NCBI GenBank assembly: GCA_963930655.1
Contig: OZ005609.1
Location: 18,549,001-18,613,000 of the forward strand
From: Myrica gale
Lineage: Eukaryota; Streptophyta; Magnoliopsida; Fagales; Myricaceae
Direction: 5' to 3'
DNA: 64,000 nt
Part shown: piece after piece, positions 24,701 to 35,289 of the stretch
Position numbering within the stretch: position 1 is the first letter of the stretch
Layout: each line of letters opens with the position of its first letter
The notes under the pieces: model-generated
What the model was told of the DNA's origin: nothing
What the model saw: only the letters and a program-made list of their open reading frames with translations
Databases searched by the model: none
Translations under genes and position numbers: made by a program

Positions 24701-27700
24701 TTCTATTTGTTGCAGTTTTAAGTGACTTCTAGACTCAGATTAGAACATAGGTCAAATAAGCTCCTTAAAGTTTAAGGTTTTACTGAAGCTGATTGTGCAG
24801 GCTGGAGAGCCAGACAAAATATCTCCTCTCAAAAAACATTGGTAACAAGATTTGGTGCTAAAGAGTACTAGCTCATTATGAAACCATATCCTTACCACAA
24901 CAGAACAAGCAGCATTAGAAAAAGGCAGCATACGTGCATGAAGATTTTCACATAATAAAAGCTTCAACTGGCAAGTGTGGTTATTGCTACTGAAAAGTCT
25001 GGGAGCATATTTCTGTTCATGGATATCAAATTGATAAATTTTCAATTACATTATAGAACTTTAACACAAAATTTGATAAGGAAATGCGGTGGCATCATCA
25101 CAAGCGTCAAATCAATAATGAGGTGCCATATTGATGTTTTGAATTACATGTCCAGTCAAGTGAGAAAATACAACTAAACTACGCTAAAGGCGTCAATACT
25201 CAAACCTAAAATAAATAAATAAAACGAAAAAATTTTAAGATGAAGGTTCCTGATTAAGCTTCTGCATTTCCCCTGTCCATCCAGAGACCCCATAGAAAAA
25301 TTGACTTAAAATAGTATTGGTCAATGATATACATACCAATGTAATAAAATCCACTCCACCAATGCAACAGCCAACTTCGTTCAATGGATACATTGTTCCG
25401 GGATTCTTTTTAGCATCTGGAGAAGCCAAAAGAAATCTTGACTACATATTACAAATGGATAAAACAAAAGTAGAGAAAGGGGCAAGGTGAAGATCAAAAC
25501 CTGACAAGCAATTTTGCGGCTTTTGCATAACTTCTCTGCAGGTATGGCAGGCCAACCATTTTGGAAAGCCAGTTATCGAAAAATCACAATTGAATGTACG
25601 GAAACGATGTCTAAGAGAGGCTACAGTGGCAGCATCTATAATCTCTTCGGCCTTCTCAAGAGTCTCACTGCTACAATCGCATGCATAAACAATGATGTGC
25701 TCATTGCCACTACACAAGAAACAGTAGTCTGAGAACATTGAGATAGACGGCTAGGAGCTGGAGACTATGGCAAAGATCTGGAATATGGAATTTATTTCCG
25801 AGTTTATAATCACAAAACGTGACTGACATGACTAATCTTAGATTTCGCTCCCCTGTTTCAACAATATTGGAATCTTTGTCAAAAATCAAGGCACATGGTC
25901 ATAACAAATTCCTTAAAGCTACCTAAAAACTATTTCCAATTGTTGGTACATTTCAATTGTGACTTCATGGCTAGCCTCCGGAATACTTTCCATGGCCAAC
26001 ACCTTGATGAATCTTAAAATCCCCAAGTCCTTGTGAGGCTATATAAACAATATAATAAAAGATTCAAATTGTTTTGTGAGACATAAAATGACACCATAAA
26101 AGCAGGTGATTACAATGACCTAGAACATACTTATCTAGTTATCTGCATGAAAACTTAGGGCACGTTTGCATTTAAGAATTTTTAGAAAATTTTGGGGATG
26201 TTGTGAAAATTGAGGTAGGTTAGAATTTTATTGGATTTTGTGAAAATGTAGTGAAAATTTCGAAATATGCTTGAGAGATGTTGGAAAATTTTTGAGTTTT
26301 ATGGGAGTTGGTGAAAAAGTGAAGAGAGAAATCATTTGAGTAAATTTTTTATGTTTATTGTGATGAAAAGAGATCATTTTGAAGTTTTTTATAAGTATTT
26401 TTCAAATTTTCTGAAATAAAATAAAATTATTGTAGGCCCCTTATTTGGAGTGAAAACCGAAAAAGTTAAAAATCTTGTGACAAAATTCATGTTTGCATCT
26501 AAAAATTCTTAAAAGCTCAAAATTTTCTACAAAATTTGACTTTGCAAACATGCCCTAGTATGTTTTCTATAGGCCTATCTTGAACATGTCTCCTCACCTA
26601 GTAACAGTGTTTTAGCATATTTCCTGGAGCTACCACGCATACTTTTGCCTATATAACGTCTTTCTGCCCCTAGTATCTCTCAAAATAGTAACTAAAACAG
26701 AAGCTCCGGAAGCTAAGGCAAAAAATAAAACCAAAGTGTGTCCTAACTTATGCAGTACTTCTTTTAGATTCCACAACATTTGACAAGTTTTTCGTGTTGA
26801 GAAAATTAATTGCTACTCTGATGCTGTGCTCAAATTTAGAGTTCATCTTCAATGAAAATTTTCATCCTCCTGAATAGTGGAATGACTATCTGGCTTTTCC
26901 GTAGCATTCACGTATCAACCTGTCTACAACGCCTAGGAGAGCAGAGCACGCTAGTAATAATAACATATGGCAAGACTAATCTCCCTGAACCACTTAAATT
27001 CAACAAAACCACAAAATACTTGTGGCTTCTCTGTTTTGCCCCATTCTGCTATCCCTCGGTATATAGTAAATCACTTCCATTGCAAGTAGGACATTATTGT
27101 TCAAACACTTCTCAACCCACTATAAGCCAAACCACCCAGAGAAAAAGGAATGATAAGCAAAACCATTAGTTACCTTCAAAAAGGAAACATGCTCTTTAAA
27201 ATTATATTGCTCCTGCTGTGAGTAGTTCAACTCTACACAATTTTAGCCCTAGGTTCACACCTTTATTCTAAACTAGAAGGTACATCAAGGATTGTAGGAA
27301 CAGAACATTGGTTTCAGACAACACATCATTTCAAAAGCAGGAGCAAATAGATGAAAGTTCGATTTAAGTTCCAGATATAATTATAGTAAAGTGCTGACTG
27401 GACATTACCGTAAAATTGGGAGAGCAGTACTGCCATTACCACATCCCACCTCCAAAACCTTTGAACACTCTCCGCAGGAGACCAATTCTGGGAACTCTTT
27501 CAGTAAATATCGCCTCTCCTGTATCCAAAGAAAAAAAAAAGACTAAACAAAATCAAACCAAAGCCTTACATTTATAAACTCAAATCATACTGTATCAGCC
27601 ATGAAGAAAGGCTCAAACTTGAATTTCCAAAGGAAAATCGCAAGGGAGAGCTTCATAATGTACATAGGATTAAAACCCAAGCAAATTAAGATTCCATGCA

Positions 27701-29333
27701 TCAGATCGTCTTAAATTGCGTAAGCTAAGATTATCAATTTTATGAAAGCAATGATGACTTTATATTCTTATGATTTCATGCTTTATGCAGGACTGGTTCC
27801 TGGGTCTCCTTGAGCTCCTTCTATAATGAATGCATCATAAAACCCAAAAAATGCCTTGGGACTTGTTTTGAATTCATTCTGACATTTTACTTTCCTTCCC
27901 AATCATATATATCTCTATACCAGAAATTCCGTTCTCAATATTTTCAAATTATTCCTGTTGTCTGATGCTCGTATTTTGCTCACATAAGACAACATGAGAA
28001 AAGCAATAGGACCAAGGATAGACATTCGATGAATCAGACATTATAACAAGGCACTCTCCTGTTCACATCTTCTTTCTTTTCTTTTGTTTTTTTTTTGTGT
28101 AAGCAATGAAGTTCACTATTTTTCTGAGCGGGTAAAATAGTTTACAAATGCATGAAGAGATAATGTCTGGTAAACAGGAAGTATAACATAAACACTCAAA
28201 ACCAAAACCTAAAAGGCTCCATACGTCAAAAAAAAATACAACCAGAAAAGACACCAGCCATCTATAAGGCAATCGTTAAGCGAAAAGCTTCAACTTATGA
28301 GAACTCAGTGCCAGCAAGGTACAAGAATTTCTTAATCTCAAGATGCACTACAGGAATCATGAGGGCACAGCATTCAAAATTGGACCCCTCCATTGCAAAC
28401 CAAAATACACTGTCTAATAGGTCAACATGTTATCTCAACAATCTGAGGCATCACTTGCATAATCCCAAAGAACGATAAAAAAAGGTAACCAGAGTTTACA
28501 AAAAATGGAGCAATGATTCATACAACATCAGCACAAAAATAATGTTATTACACTTCTTAAGAATATCAACCATAAGCATCTCACTCAGAGACGCTAACCA
28601 AGTAAAGAAACTACTCCTCTTTTTCCTGCCAAATAGTCACTAAGACTTTGGAGTGCCAATAGTTGGTGCTATGGGTAGGAATTTCATTCTCTTTGCTCCA
28701 GGTTTCAATCTATAAGACAGTTGGGCAGTACAAAGGGACAGTCACTTCAATGGAGGAGAAGATTAGAGGAGTAACCTGCTAGGCAAGAATGTTGAAGATT
28801 TGCACTTGGAAATTGAAGAAGCCAAAGTTTTGCAGAGTATAGTATGCAAAATTGCATTTTGAGATAGTAATCTCTGAGTAAAGTTCATGTTTTTCTAAAA
28901 TTAGTATAAGCCCAATTGGCCAAGAGTAAGATACAAACCCAAATCTAGATTACAGAAAATGCATTTGCACAACTTAGTAAAATAAGTAGAAAAAGTGTTA
29001 ACGTTCTTATCGTATTTCCTGACGTTCCTCGGCAACCAACCATCCAATAAACCCCCATTAAAATAAGTAGAAAGCCCAGAATATTCTATTGAAAATCTTA
29101 AATATCGTAACCGGTATGAAAACCGGAAACGTGGAAACCTTGAAGAATTTTCCGGAGGAGTGACGGATGTGAAATTTCTTCCAGGCGATTGAATCTTCTT
29201 CTGCTGCCTCTTGCGAGGAGGAATTTGAACATTCGAATGGGAGCAAGTGGTAGCGAAAGGACGGGTCGTTTTCGACCTCTGCTTTCAGTTCCTCCCACTC
29301 GAAGTCCTTGGAGAAGTACTCTGCAACTTCCAT
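18716..29333 (-). CDS. METTL2/6/8-type SAM methyltransferase, probable tRNA m3C methyltransferase (7 exons)
   Basis: Exons (high to low): 29333-29139, 27518-27409, 25709-25501, 25416-25337, 19422-19320, 19196-19054, 18814-18716. All introns are GT-AG. The exons sum to 939 bp, giving 312 residues plus TGA with no internal stop. The N-terminal block EYFSKDFEWEELKAEVENDP leads to WKKFHIRHSSGKFFKERRYL. The SAM-binding motif I, VLEVGCGNGS, is at residues 86-95; the acidic YACDCSSETLE follows near 110. CDFS is at 143-146, GGVDFITLIFTLSAV near 192-205 and PGG at 223-225, then MRSDGTRSYFF. The C-terminal VNRRNGKSMRRVWVHGKFQ matches the family end. Relatives methylate C32 of certain tRNAs on N3; that role is inferred. 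Start: the ATG at 29331-29333 precedes the family N-terminus. Introns of 5.9, 1.7 and 1.6 kb carry transposons, yet all exons are intact. Confidence 0.95.
20800..20945 (+). repeat. Polypurine tract in METTL intron 4
   Basis: About 150 bases are almost purely A and G on the plus strand, so the transcribed pre-mRNA is pyrimidine-rich there. It is intronic, and no gene lies in 19423-22400 otherwise. Confidence 0.7.
22400..24780 (+). pseudogene. Degenerate Ty1/copia relic within METTL intron 4
   Basis: On the plus strand, antisense to the host gene, remnants appear in copia order. A zinc-knuckle-like CSQGDHTTHS is near 22565. A protease active-site remnant FIIDLGATEHMID is near 22835 (family form D-T-G-A). 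A pre-RT segment with RKAMELGMDAL is near 23690, and a reverse-transcriptase remnant ADIMITGND is near 24110. FHTKDLGNL-like and YFLSIEV-like segments flank a nested MITE. Integrase and most of the RT palm are missing, so it is internally deleted. No LTR pair was identified. Confidence 0.7.
24210..24432. mobile_element. Foldback MITE nested in the copia relic
   Basis: The 223-bp element is almost entirely inverted repeat: the left arm CGGTTCTAAAGCTTTAGT to about 24310, and the right arm ending ACTGAAGCTTTAGAACCG. An 8-bp target duplication TCTTTGAT flanks it (24202-24209 and 24433-24440). An 8-bp duplication suggests an hAT-type MITE. As intronic RNA it could fold into a long hairpin. Confidence 0.85.
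26158..26555. mobile_element. MITE in METTL intron 2
   Basis: The 398-bp AT-rich element has inverted ends GGGCACGTTTGCA and GGGCATGTTTGCA (the right end read inward). The 3-bp flanks are TTA and TAG, an imperfect target duplication. It is non-coding and probably PIF/Harbinger-like. Confidence 0.65.
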
Positions 29334-29448
29334 TTTCTTCGCCCCTGAGTTCTTCGCAAAGTACAAGCACTATCGTATTAAAATTGCGGGTCAGTAACTT
29401 ATTTGGTACAGGTTTTGACCTTTCCAAAACTCCTCCGATCATTCATGT

Positions 29449-30081
29449 CAGGGTGTTCATTTGGACCGGCGGTTACTGTTTTAACCGCTATCGTTACCGG
29501 TAAGGGCGGTTATTGTGTCTTAGTGGTGCGGTGACGGTGTCAAATATGTGATTCCGTCAATTGCAGTGACGGTTTTCGTCAAACTGTCACCTGCACTACC
29601 GTCAATCACCCCTAGTTGAAAATTGAGATGTTTATTGATTATGTGACATAATTTTGTTAGGCTTTTGTAGGAATATGTTAATTGGTTTATGACACATTGT
29701 TGGACACTTTTATTAGACTTTAGTCTTTATGTTTGAATATGATATTATGTTATACTTTTGGACAACTTTATATTTGTTATGATTGTTAATGATTATGATA
29801 TTATATTTGAATATGTTATGATATTTGTCTATTTAATATGATTATTGATTATGATATTATTGTTGAAAATTTAAACAGCTCAAAACAGTGAAAAAAATGA
29901 AAAAGTTCAAGGAAAAAACTTATTTTTTTGGCACAACGATTATACGGTTTAAGCGGTTATCGTATAACCATTACTATGCTTTAGCGGTGCGGTGACGGTG
30001 TCAATTATGTGATTTCGTCAATTGCGGTGACGGTGACGGTTTTTACCAAACAGTCACCTACACTACCGCTAACCACCCCTA
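29449..30081. mobile_element. hAT-like non-autonomous element upstream of METTL
   Basis: The element starts CAGGGTGTTCATTTGG and ends CTAACCACCCCTA. It is flanked by ATTCATGT and ATTCAGAC, which share only the first five bases, so the 8-bp target duplication is decayed. Inside are two direct copies of a GGTGCGGTGACGGTGTCAA-containing block, about 29521-29614 and 29982-30081; the first also ends in CACCCCTAG. It lies 115 bp upstream of the METTL start codon. Confidence 0.65.
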
Positions 30082-30554
30082 ATTCAGACAATTTTGAGTA
30101 TCAATGGAGTGCTGTGCAGCCTTATTAATCTACATCCAAAAAAAAATTAACGATCTGACGCTCTAATAATAATTCAACACACATCGCTCTCGTGTGGATC
30201 AATTAAAATTCAGATCATATACTCAAATGAAAGCCACTCATCAGAAAGAAAAAAAACAAAGTAAAACAGTTGCAAACGAATTTTAAAAATTTAAAACTAA
30301 AAACTAAAACAAATAAAAACTGAAAAAAAGACCCCTCCCCTGGCGCAACCATTTTTCAGGTTAAGAGTGGGTATTGAAAAGGATGAAACATGAATTACTC
30401 CGATTGGGCATGTGGGTTTTTTTGGACATTTTTTTGGTCGAATTTTTGGTAAATTTTTCATTTATTTATTATAAATTAACAATAAATGTAAATATTTATC
30501 CAAAATCTAGATTTCAAAATAAACGTTCAACTAAATTCTATAGGTTATACTTTA
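30082..30554. other. AT-rich spacer, no gene recognised
   Basis: No coding signal is seen. The stretch 30455-30550 resembles 33960-34075 on the far side of the MULE-like element, so the insertion target appears to have been an AT-rich repeat. Confidence 0.5.
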
Positions 30555-31449
30555 GGCTAAAATATAACATGTATCCTTGTGGTTCCATCTTTTCCTGAAA
30601 ATGACCCTAAAGTTTTTTTTTCCGCTTTCCCTGTGGTTATATGTGTTTCTCATTTATATCCCTTCATCCAATTTTCGTCTACCATTTAATAAAAAATATG
30701 ATTTGTTAAACTCCTTCTAGGTCATGTCCAATAAAAACTCAACATGTATCCAAGTTGCTGACTGAGTTAATTTCCTCTATTTTTGTACATTCCAGTCCAG
30801 CAACACAACTGATGAAAATGCCCTGCCACGTCATTTAAAAAATATCACATTTGAATGGCCCCCATCAACCTCTTCCCCGAATCAGTCGCATGTCCCCTTT
30901 GAGCTATTCCCCAAATCAGTCGAACCTTAGGTCAACTCCCACCTCTTTCCCCAAATCCAGCAAACCACAACTCTTGCCCGAAATCAGTGGTACACATCCA
31001 AGAACTCTTATTAGAATTGCATCCAAAGCCTCTGATCGATAAATGTACTAATACATATTTGATTCTCTTCGGCCTTGTACAGTTCTCATATTTTGCGTCT
31101 TCGCAAACCATGTTCTAGAATTTTGATTTGTAGTTGTCTTCAACAGGGTTGTGACTATTTTTTGTTAAATTTTGTCTGTACATCTTGGTTGGTCCTATGT
31201 CTTCCTTCCCAGACTCTCTTTTTTGTTGTCCATCATGCTCTATTCTTGTAATTGGGTTTCAATGTATATACGAAATACACTGAAAAAATTATGTTGGACT
31301 TCAAAGAAGATCATCGGCAAAACTGGGTTTTCAATTTTGTTCCATAACCAAATCGAGTAAATGAGTAAATAACCAAATCGATTTTGTTTCAACTTTGGAA
31401 AAGTTCATGTTCCCCACGCTACTTTTCTAGAGAAAATCCATAATGTAAC

Positions 31450-31808
31450 TGATAGACCCCGAAGGCCACGTAAGCCCAACACACGTTATGTGGATGCTGT
31501 GTGAGAGAGGTGCCCGTTCATCCGTGTGTTGCAGTAACTGTTGTGTGTGCATGGGACTGTAGTACTGATCGTGGGTAGGAGTTATTTAGGAGTTGTGCAT
31601 GGGACTGTAGTACTGATCGTGGGTAGGAGTTATTTAGGAGTTATCATCGTGTAGTGAACTGCAATAACTGTTTGAGTGTTTGGTGTCTATTTAAAGTGTG
31701 TGCAGCTATCTAGTTGGGGAGGATTATTCTATTTTATCTCCATGTACTATGGTTTAGTTCCCACCCTGAAGGGAGCCTGTTATTGTATTATCCATATTGT
31801 GTCCATCA
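31450..31808 (+). repeat. TR-GAG 5' LTR
   Basis: The 359-bp LTR runs from TGATAGACC to GTCCATCA. It contains a 48-bp tandem duplication (about 31550-31645, unit starting GTGCATGGGACTGTAG) absent from the 3' LTR. By my reading about fifteen substitutions separate the two LTRs. Confidence 0.93.
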
Positions 31809-31810
31809 TT

Positions 31811-31822
31811 TGGTATCAGAGC
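31811..31822 (+). other. TR-GAG primer-binding site
   Basis: TGGTATCAGAGC follows the 5' LTR after two bases and exactly matches the plant initiator-methionine tRNA 3' end complement. Confidence 0.92.
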
Positions 31823-31825
31823 ATG

Positions 31826-32917
31826 GGGACACAAAATGAGCGGATTGAGAAACTGGAAGCAAATTACCAAGAAGTTCGAGAGGGAGTCCGAAGTACCAAT
31901 GAACGGCTGTCCGGGATGGAGAATTTGTTGAAGGAAATTTAGGATACGTTGGTAACTTCTGAAAAAGGGAAGACGCCATTCTCTGATGGGCATTCCTCAC
32001 GCAATTCACGCGAGAGTGAGTCCAAAATGGTGGGGCTTCCAAAATATTCCAAAATGGATTTTCCTAAGTATGGTGGGGATGATCCGCTGGAATGGTTAAG
32101 TCGAGTGGAGCAGTTCTTTGATTTCCAAGCAACCCCAATGGAGCACCGGGTATCACTGACTTCTTTCCATCTGGAAGGGGAAGCCAACCAGTGGTGGCAA
32201 TGGCTGCAGAAGGTCCACCGTGTGGATCGCTCGTCCTTGACCTGGGAGAGATTTGAGAAGGAACTACTCATACGCTTTGGACCCACAAAGTATGAAAACT
32301 ACAATGAGTCTTTATCACGGGTGAAGCAGCAAGGATCCTTCAAAGAATACCAGAGGGAGTTTGAGCGACTGGTTAACCGTGTGGAAGGATGGCCTAAAGA
32401 AGCCCTCGTGGGAACCTCTATTGGGGGACTACAGGATGAAATTGCTGATGAAGTACGTATGTATAGCCCTCTGACACTCTATGATGCCATGGGAATAGCA
32501 AGAATGAGAGAGGAGCGACTTCGAAGGAAGACAAGAATGGGTCGGCCTGAATCGCCCAAGGGAGGTCCAACACCCAATATCAAGCGCCTATCTTGGGAAG
32601 AGATGCAGAGACGTAGGGAAAAGGGACAGTGTTTTAACTGTGAGGAGAAGTTCACGCCAGGACACAAGTGTCGCCAACCACAAGCTTTCTTGTTAGAAGG
32701 GACTCAACTGGAGAGTGATGATGCTTTAGAGGAAGAAGATATTGCAGAGGTGGCCAAACCAGAGGAGAACTCCAGGAAAGTGGAGCCCGAGATATCGTTG
32801 CATGCGCTCACAGGGTGGTCTGGTCCGAATACCTTGGGAGGGAGTAGATTTTCTCCGGTAGCAGTTTCTGGCGCTCCACCTTCAGGACAAGGTGATTGTC
32901 AAAGGGGGGGTAAGTGA
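31826..32917 (+). pseudogene. Gypsy-type gag with one in-frame amber stop
   Basis: An ATG at 31826 opens MGTQNERIEKLEANYQ, a predicted coiled coil. The frame meets TAG at 31940-31942 and continues in the same frame to 32917. After the stop come the retrotransposon gag domain (FPKYGGDDPLEWLSRVEQFF, the EGEANQWWQWLQ region), a basic linker, and the finger-like CFNCEEKFTPGHKC. The segment ISLHALTGW normally precedes protease. The next codons come from the far end of pol in a shifted frame, and the stop TGA (32915-32917) is the first three bases of the 3' LTR. It is 363 codons long if the amber is ignored. Confidence 0.88.
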
Positions 32918-33224
32918 TAGACCCTGAAGGCCACGTAAGCCCAACACACGTTATGTGGATGCTATGTGAGAGAGGTGTCCGTTCATTCGTGTGTTGCAAT
33001 AACTGTTGTGTGTGCATAGGACTGTAGAACTGATCGTGGGTAGGAGTTATTTAGGATTTATCATTGTGTTGTGAACTGCAGTAACTGTTCGAGTGTTTGG
33101 TGTCTATTTAAAGTGTGTGCAGCTATCTAGTTGGGAGGATTATTCTATTTTATCTCCATGTACTGTGGTTTAGTTCTCACCCTGAAGGGAGCCTGTTATT
33201 GTATTGTCCATATTGTGTCCATCA
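32915..33224 (+). repeat. TR-GAG 3' LTR
   Basis: The 310-bp LTR runs from TGATAGACC to GTCCATCA and is preceded by the polypurine run AAAGGGGGGG. It lacks the 48-bp internal duplication of the 5' LTR. Confidence 0.93.
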
Positions 33225-33605
33225 GTAACCACTCTATTTTTCACTAGCATTTGATCCAGCACCCAAGTGTTCTATGAAAATCGAAAATCGGTCCTTCTAT
33301 GTTAATCTCTTCAGCTGATTTGGAGAATCTAGAGCTACTGTGGAATGAGAGAAGGGGTCTTCGGCTGATGGTGGGTAAGAATGGGGATTGACCTAACGGA
33401 AGGGACGAGAAAATCCATAATGTAACCACTCTATTTTTCACTAGCATTTGATCCAGCACCCAAGTGTTCTCTGAAAATCAAAAATCGGCCCTTCTATGTT
33501 AACCTCTTCAGCTGATTTGGAGAATCTAGAGCTACTGTGGAATAAGAGAAGGGGTCTTCGGCTGATGGTGGGTAAGAATGGGGATTGACCTAACGAAAGG
33601 GACGA
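33225..33605. repeat. Two 197-bp tandem units within the MULE-like element
   Basis: The unit starting GTAACCACTCTATTTTTCAC recurs at a period of 197 bp (33225 and 33422). The first unit continues leftward at 31430-31449 and was split by the TR-GAG. Both copies keep the same minus-strand frame (LGQSPFLPTISRRPLL and FSKSAEE), which could be a captured fragment or chance. Confidence 0.85.
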
Positions 33606-34646
33606 GATGCTATTAGGGGTATTTTTTATCAATGACGTGGCAGGGACACATAAGGCATTTCAAGTTCAAACGCTAGCATCGCATGTACAGTGGCAAATTA
33701 GTTGCACCTAGTCAGCAACGTGGACACGTGTTTTAATATTATTAGACATTACATGGAGGAGGTTTAACCAGTCAATCATTTTCATCCAAAACCTAACCGA
33801 AATTGGATGGAGGGACATATATGAGAAACATACAAAACTACAGGGATGGATGGAAAAAAATTAAACCCTAAGGGCATTTCCAAGAAAAGGTCATACTACA
33901 GGGACACATGTTATATTTTAATCTATATTTATTTTGAGCCCTATTTAAAAAAAAACCGAAAATTTATGTATTTTTAGTTATTTATCATAAATTAACAATA
34001 AATATAAAAACTTTATCCAAAATCTACATTCAAAAATAAATATTCAAGCAAATTATATATGTCATACTTTATTTTGAACTCTATTTTTATTTTATTTTTT
34101 TAAAAAATCAGAACAGTAAATTTTAGTAATTGGATTCCTATATATACCGAAATCAGAACTAAAAGTGGAACAGAAAATTTCGATTGTGTGGAGGGGTCCC
34201 CTCCCATAACCCTTTGTGAGGCTCTCGCCTAGACTAGCAATAATAAGTCTTAATTTTCATAAATATCAAATGATTTTCTTCTTTTTCATGAGTATATCAA
34301 AAAGGTTTCAGAACAATATATCCGTGTACCTATTTTGACAACCTTTTGATGTTGCTTTGGTATTAATTATTGATCCAATATCTTACAAGTAATCTTATGT
34401 TCATAGTGAATAAAATTGAGAAACAAGCTATATTTCTTCCGTCGGAAGCTGCGACGATAATATGGGATTAATTATATTATAATACTTTTATTCTTGTTAT
34501 TATTAAAAATATATTTGTTAGGATAGGCTGATGAAGTAATTTTTATCCACAACGGACACGGCAACAAACGAAAGGGAATATCTTATTTAGACAATTTTAA
34601 ACATGGTACCAATGGCAACGAGGATTGGGGTTCGTTATCTGTTTAG

Positions 34647-34736
34647 AAAACGGGGTTCCAAAGTGGTTCCTAAATAAGAAAGTCTTGGATTAAAAACGGG
34701 TTCCAAAGTGGTTCCTAAATAAGAAAGTCTTGGAAT
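34647..34736. repeat. 45-bp tandem duplication
   Basis: Two nearly identical units contain GGTTCCAAAGTGGTTCCTAA followed by ATAAGAAAGTCTTGGA. The rest of 34080-34920 is AT-rich without a recognisable gene. Confidence 0.85.
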
Positions 34737-34922
34737 AAAATATTAATCTGAGCAGGAAATATTGAAGGATTAATTAAACAACCTCCAAAAAAAAAAGATT
34801 GAACTTCCAAATATTTAGTCAGGGCCTTACAAAAGGAAAATAATCTTTACCCAAAAAACTTTGTTACCCATATAACTCAATCAAACAAAATTCAATCAAA
34901 ATTACTAACAATTTTTTTAAAA

Positions 34923-35275
34923 TTAAGGGAAATTGTCATTTTAGTCCTTAAGTTTTTGACATTTTTTTCATTTTAGTTCTTCTTCAATTTCAACTTTCAA
35001 ATTTCAAATTTTTAGTCTTTGAGTTTTCTTTTTTTGATGAAATGTTTTTCCGTTAGTCTGCCGTCCATATGCTTAACGGCACATGAAGTGGTCGACCGGT
35101 ACAAATTTGTTGACGTGTCAGAGAGCTCCGTTAACCACTTATAGACGACAGACTTACGGAAAAACCATTTCGTCAAACAAAGAAAATTCAAAGACTAAAA
35201 ATTTGAAAATTTAAAGTGATTGACTAAAATGAAAAATTCTAAAAAACCTAAGGACTAAAAAGTGAATTTCCTTAA
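34923..35275. mobile_element. Foldback MITE with arms of about 130 bp
   Basis: The left arm (TTAAGGGAAATTGTCATTTT ... CCGTTAGTCTGCCGTC) and the right arm (GACGACAGACTTACGG ... AGTGAATTTCCTTAA) are inverted copies around a short centre. There is no coding capacity. The exact ends and target duplication are unclear because both are AT-rich. Confidence 0.75.
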
Positions 35276-35289
35276 AATTAATGAGTGTA

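Larger units (their letters stand above)
31450..33224 (+). mobile_element. TR-GAG: gag-only LTR retrotransposon derived from Ty3/gypsy
   Basis: This 1,775-bp element has two LTRs, a primer-binding site, one gag frame and a polypurine tract (AAAGGGGGGG) but no pol. The target duplication is GTAAC at 31445-31449 and 33225-33229. Such short terminal-repeat elements with only gag are known in plants and must borrow enzymes from autonomous relatives. The gag type (DPLEWLSRVEQFFDF, a CFNC...GHKC finger) is Ty3/gypsy. Confidence 0.93.
30555..33923. mobile_element. MULE-like element with long terminal inverted repeats
   Basis: The left end (about 30555-30846) and the right end (about 33618-33923) are inverted copies. 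Both begin with TAAAATATAACATGT and carry CATTT/CTCAT-type phrases, CATCCAATTTTCG and CCCTGCCACGTCATT in the same order. The immediate flanks TATACTTTA and TATATTTA resemble a decayed 9-bp duplication. Long inverted ends with a 9-bp duplication are typical of Mutator-like elements. No transposase is seen, so it is non-autonomous. Removing the nested LTR element leaves about 1.6 kb. Confidence 0.75.
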
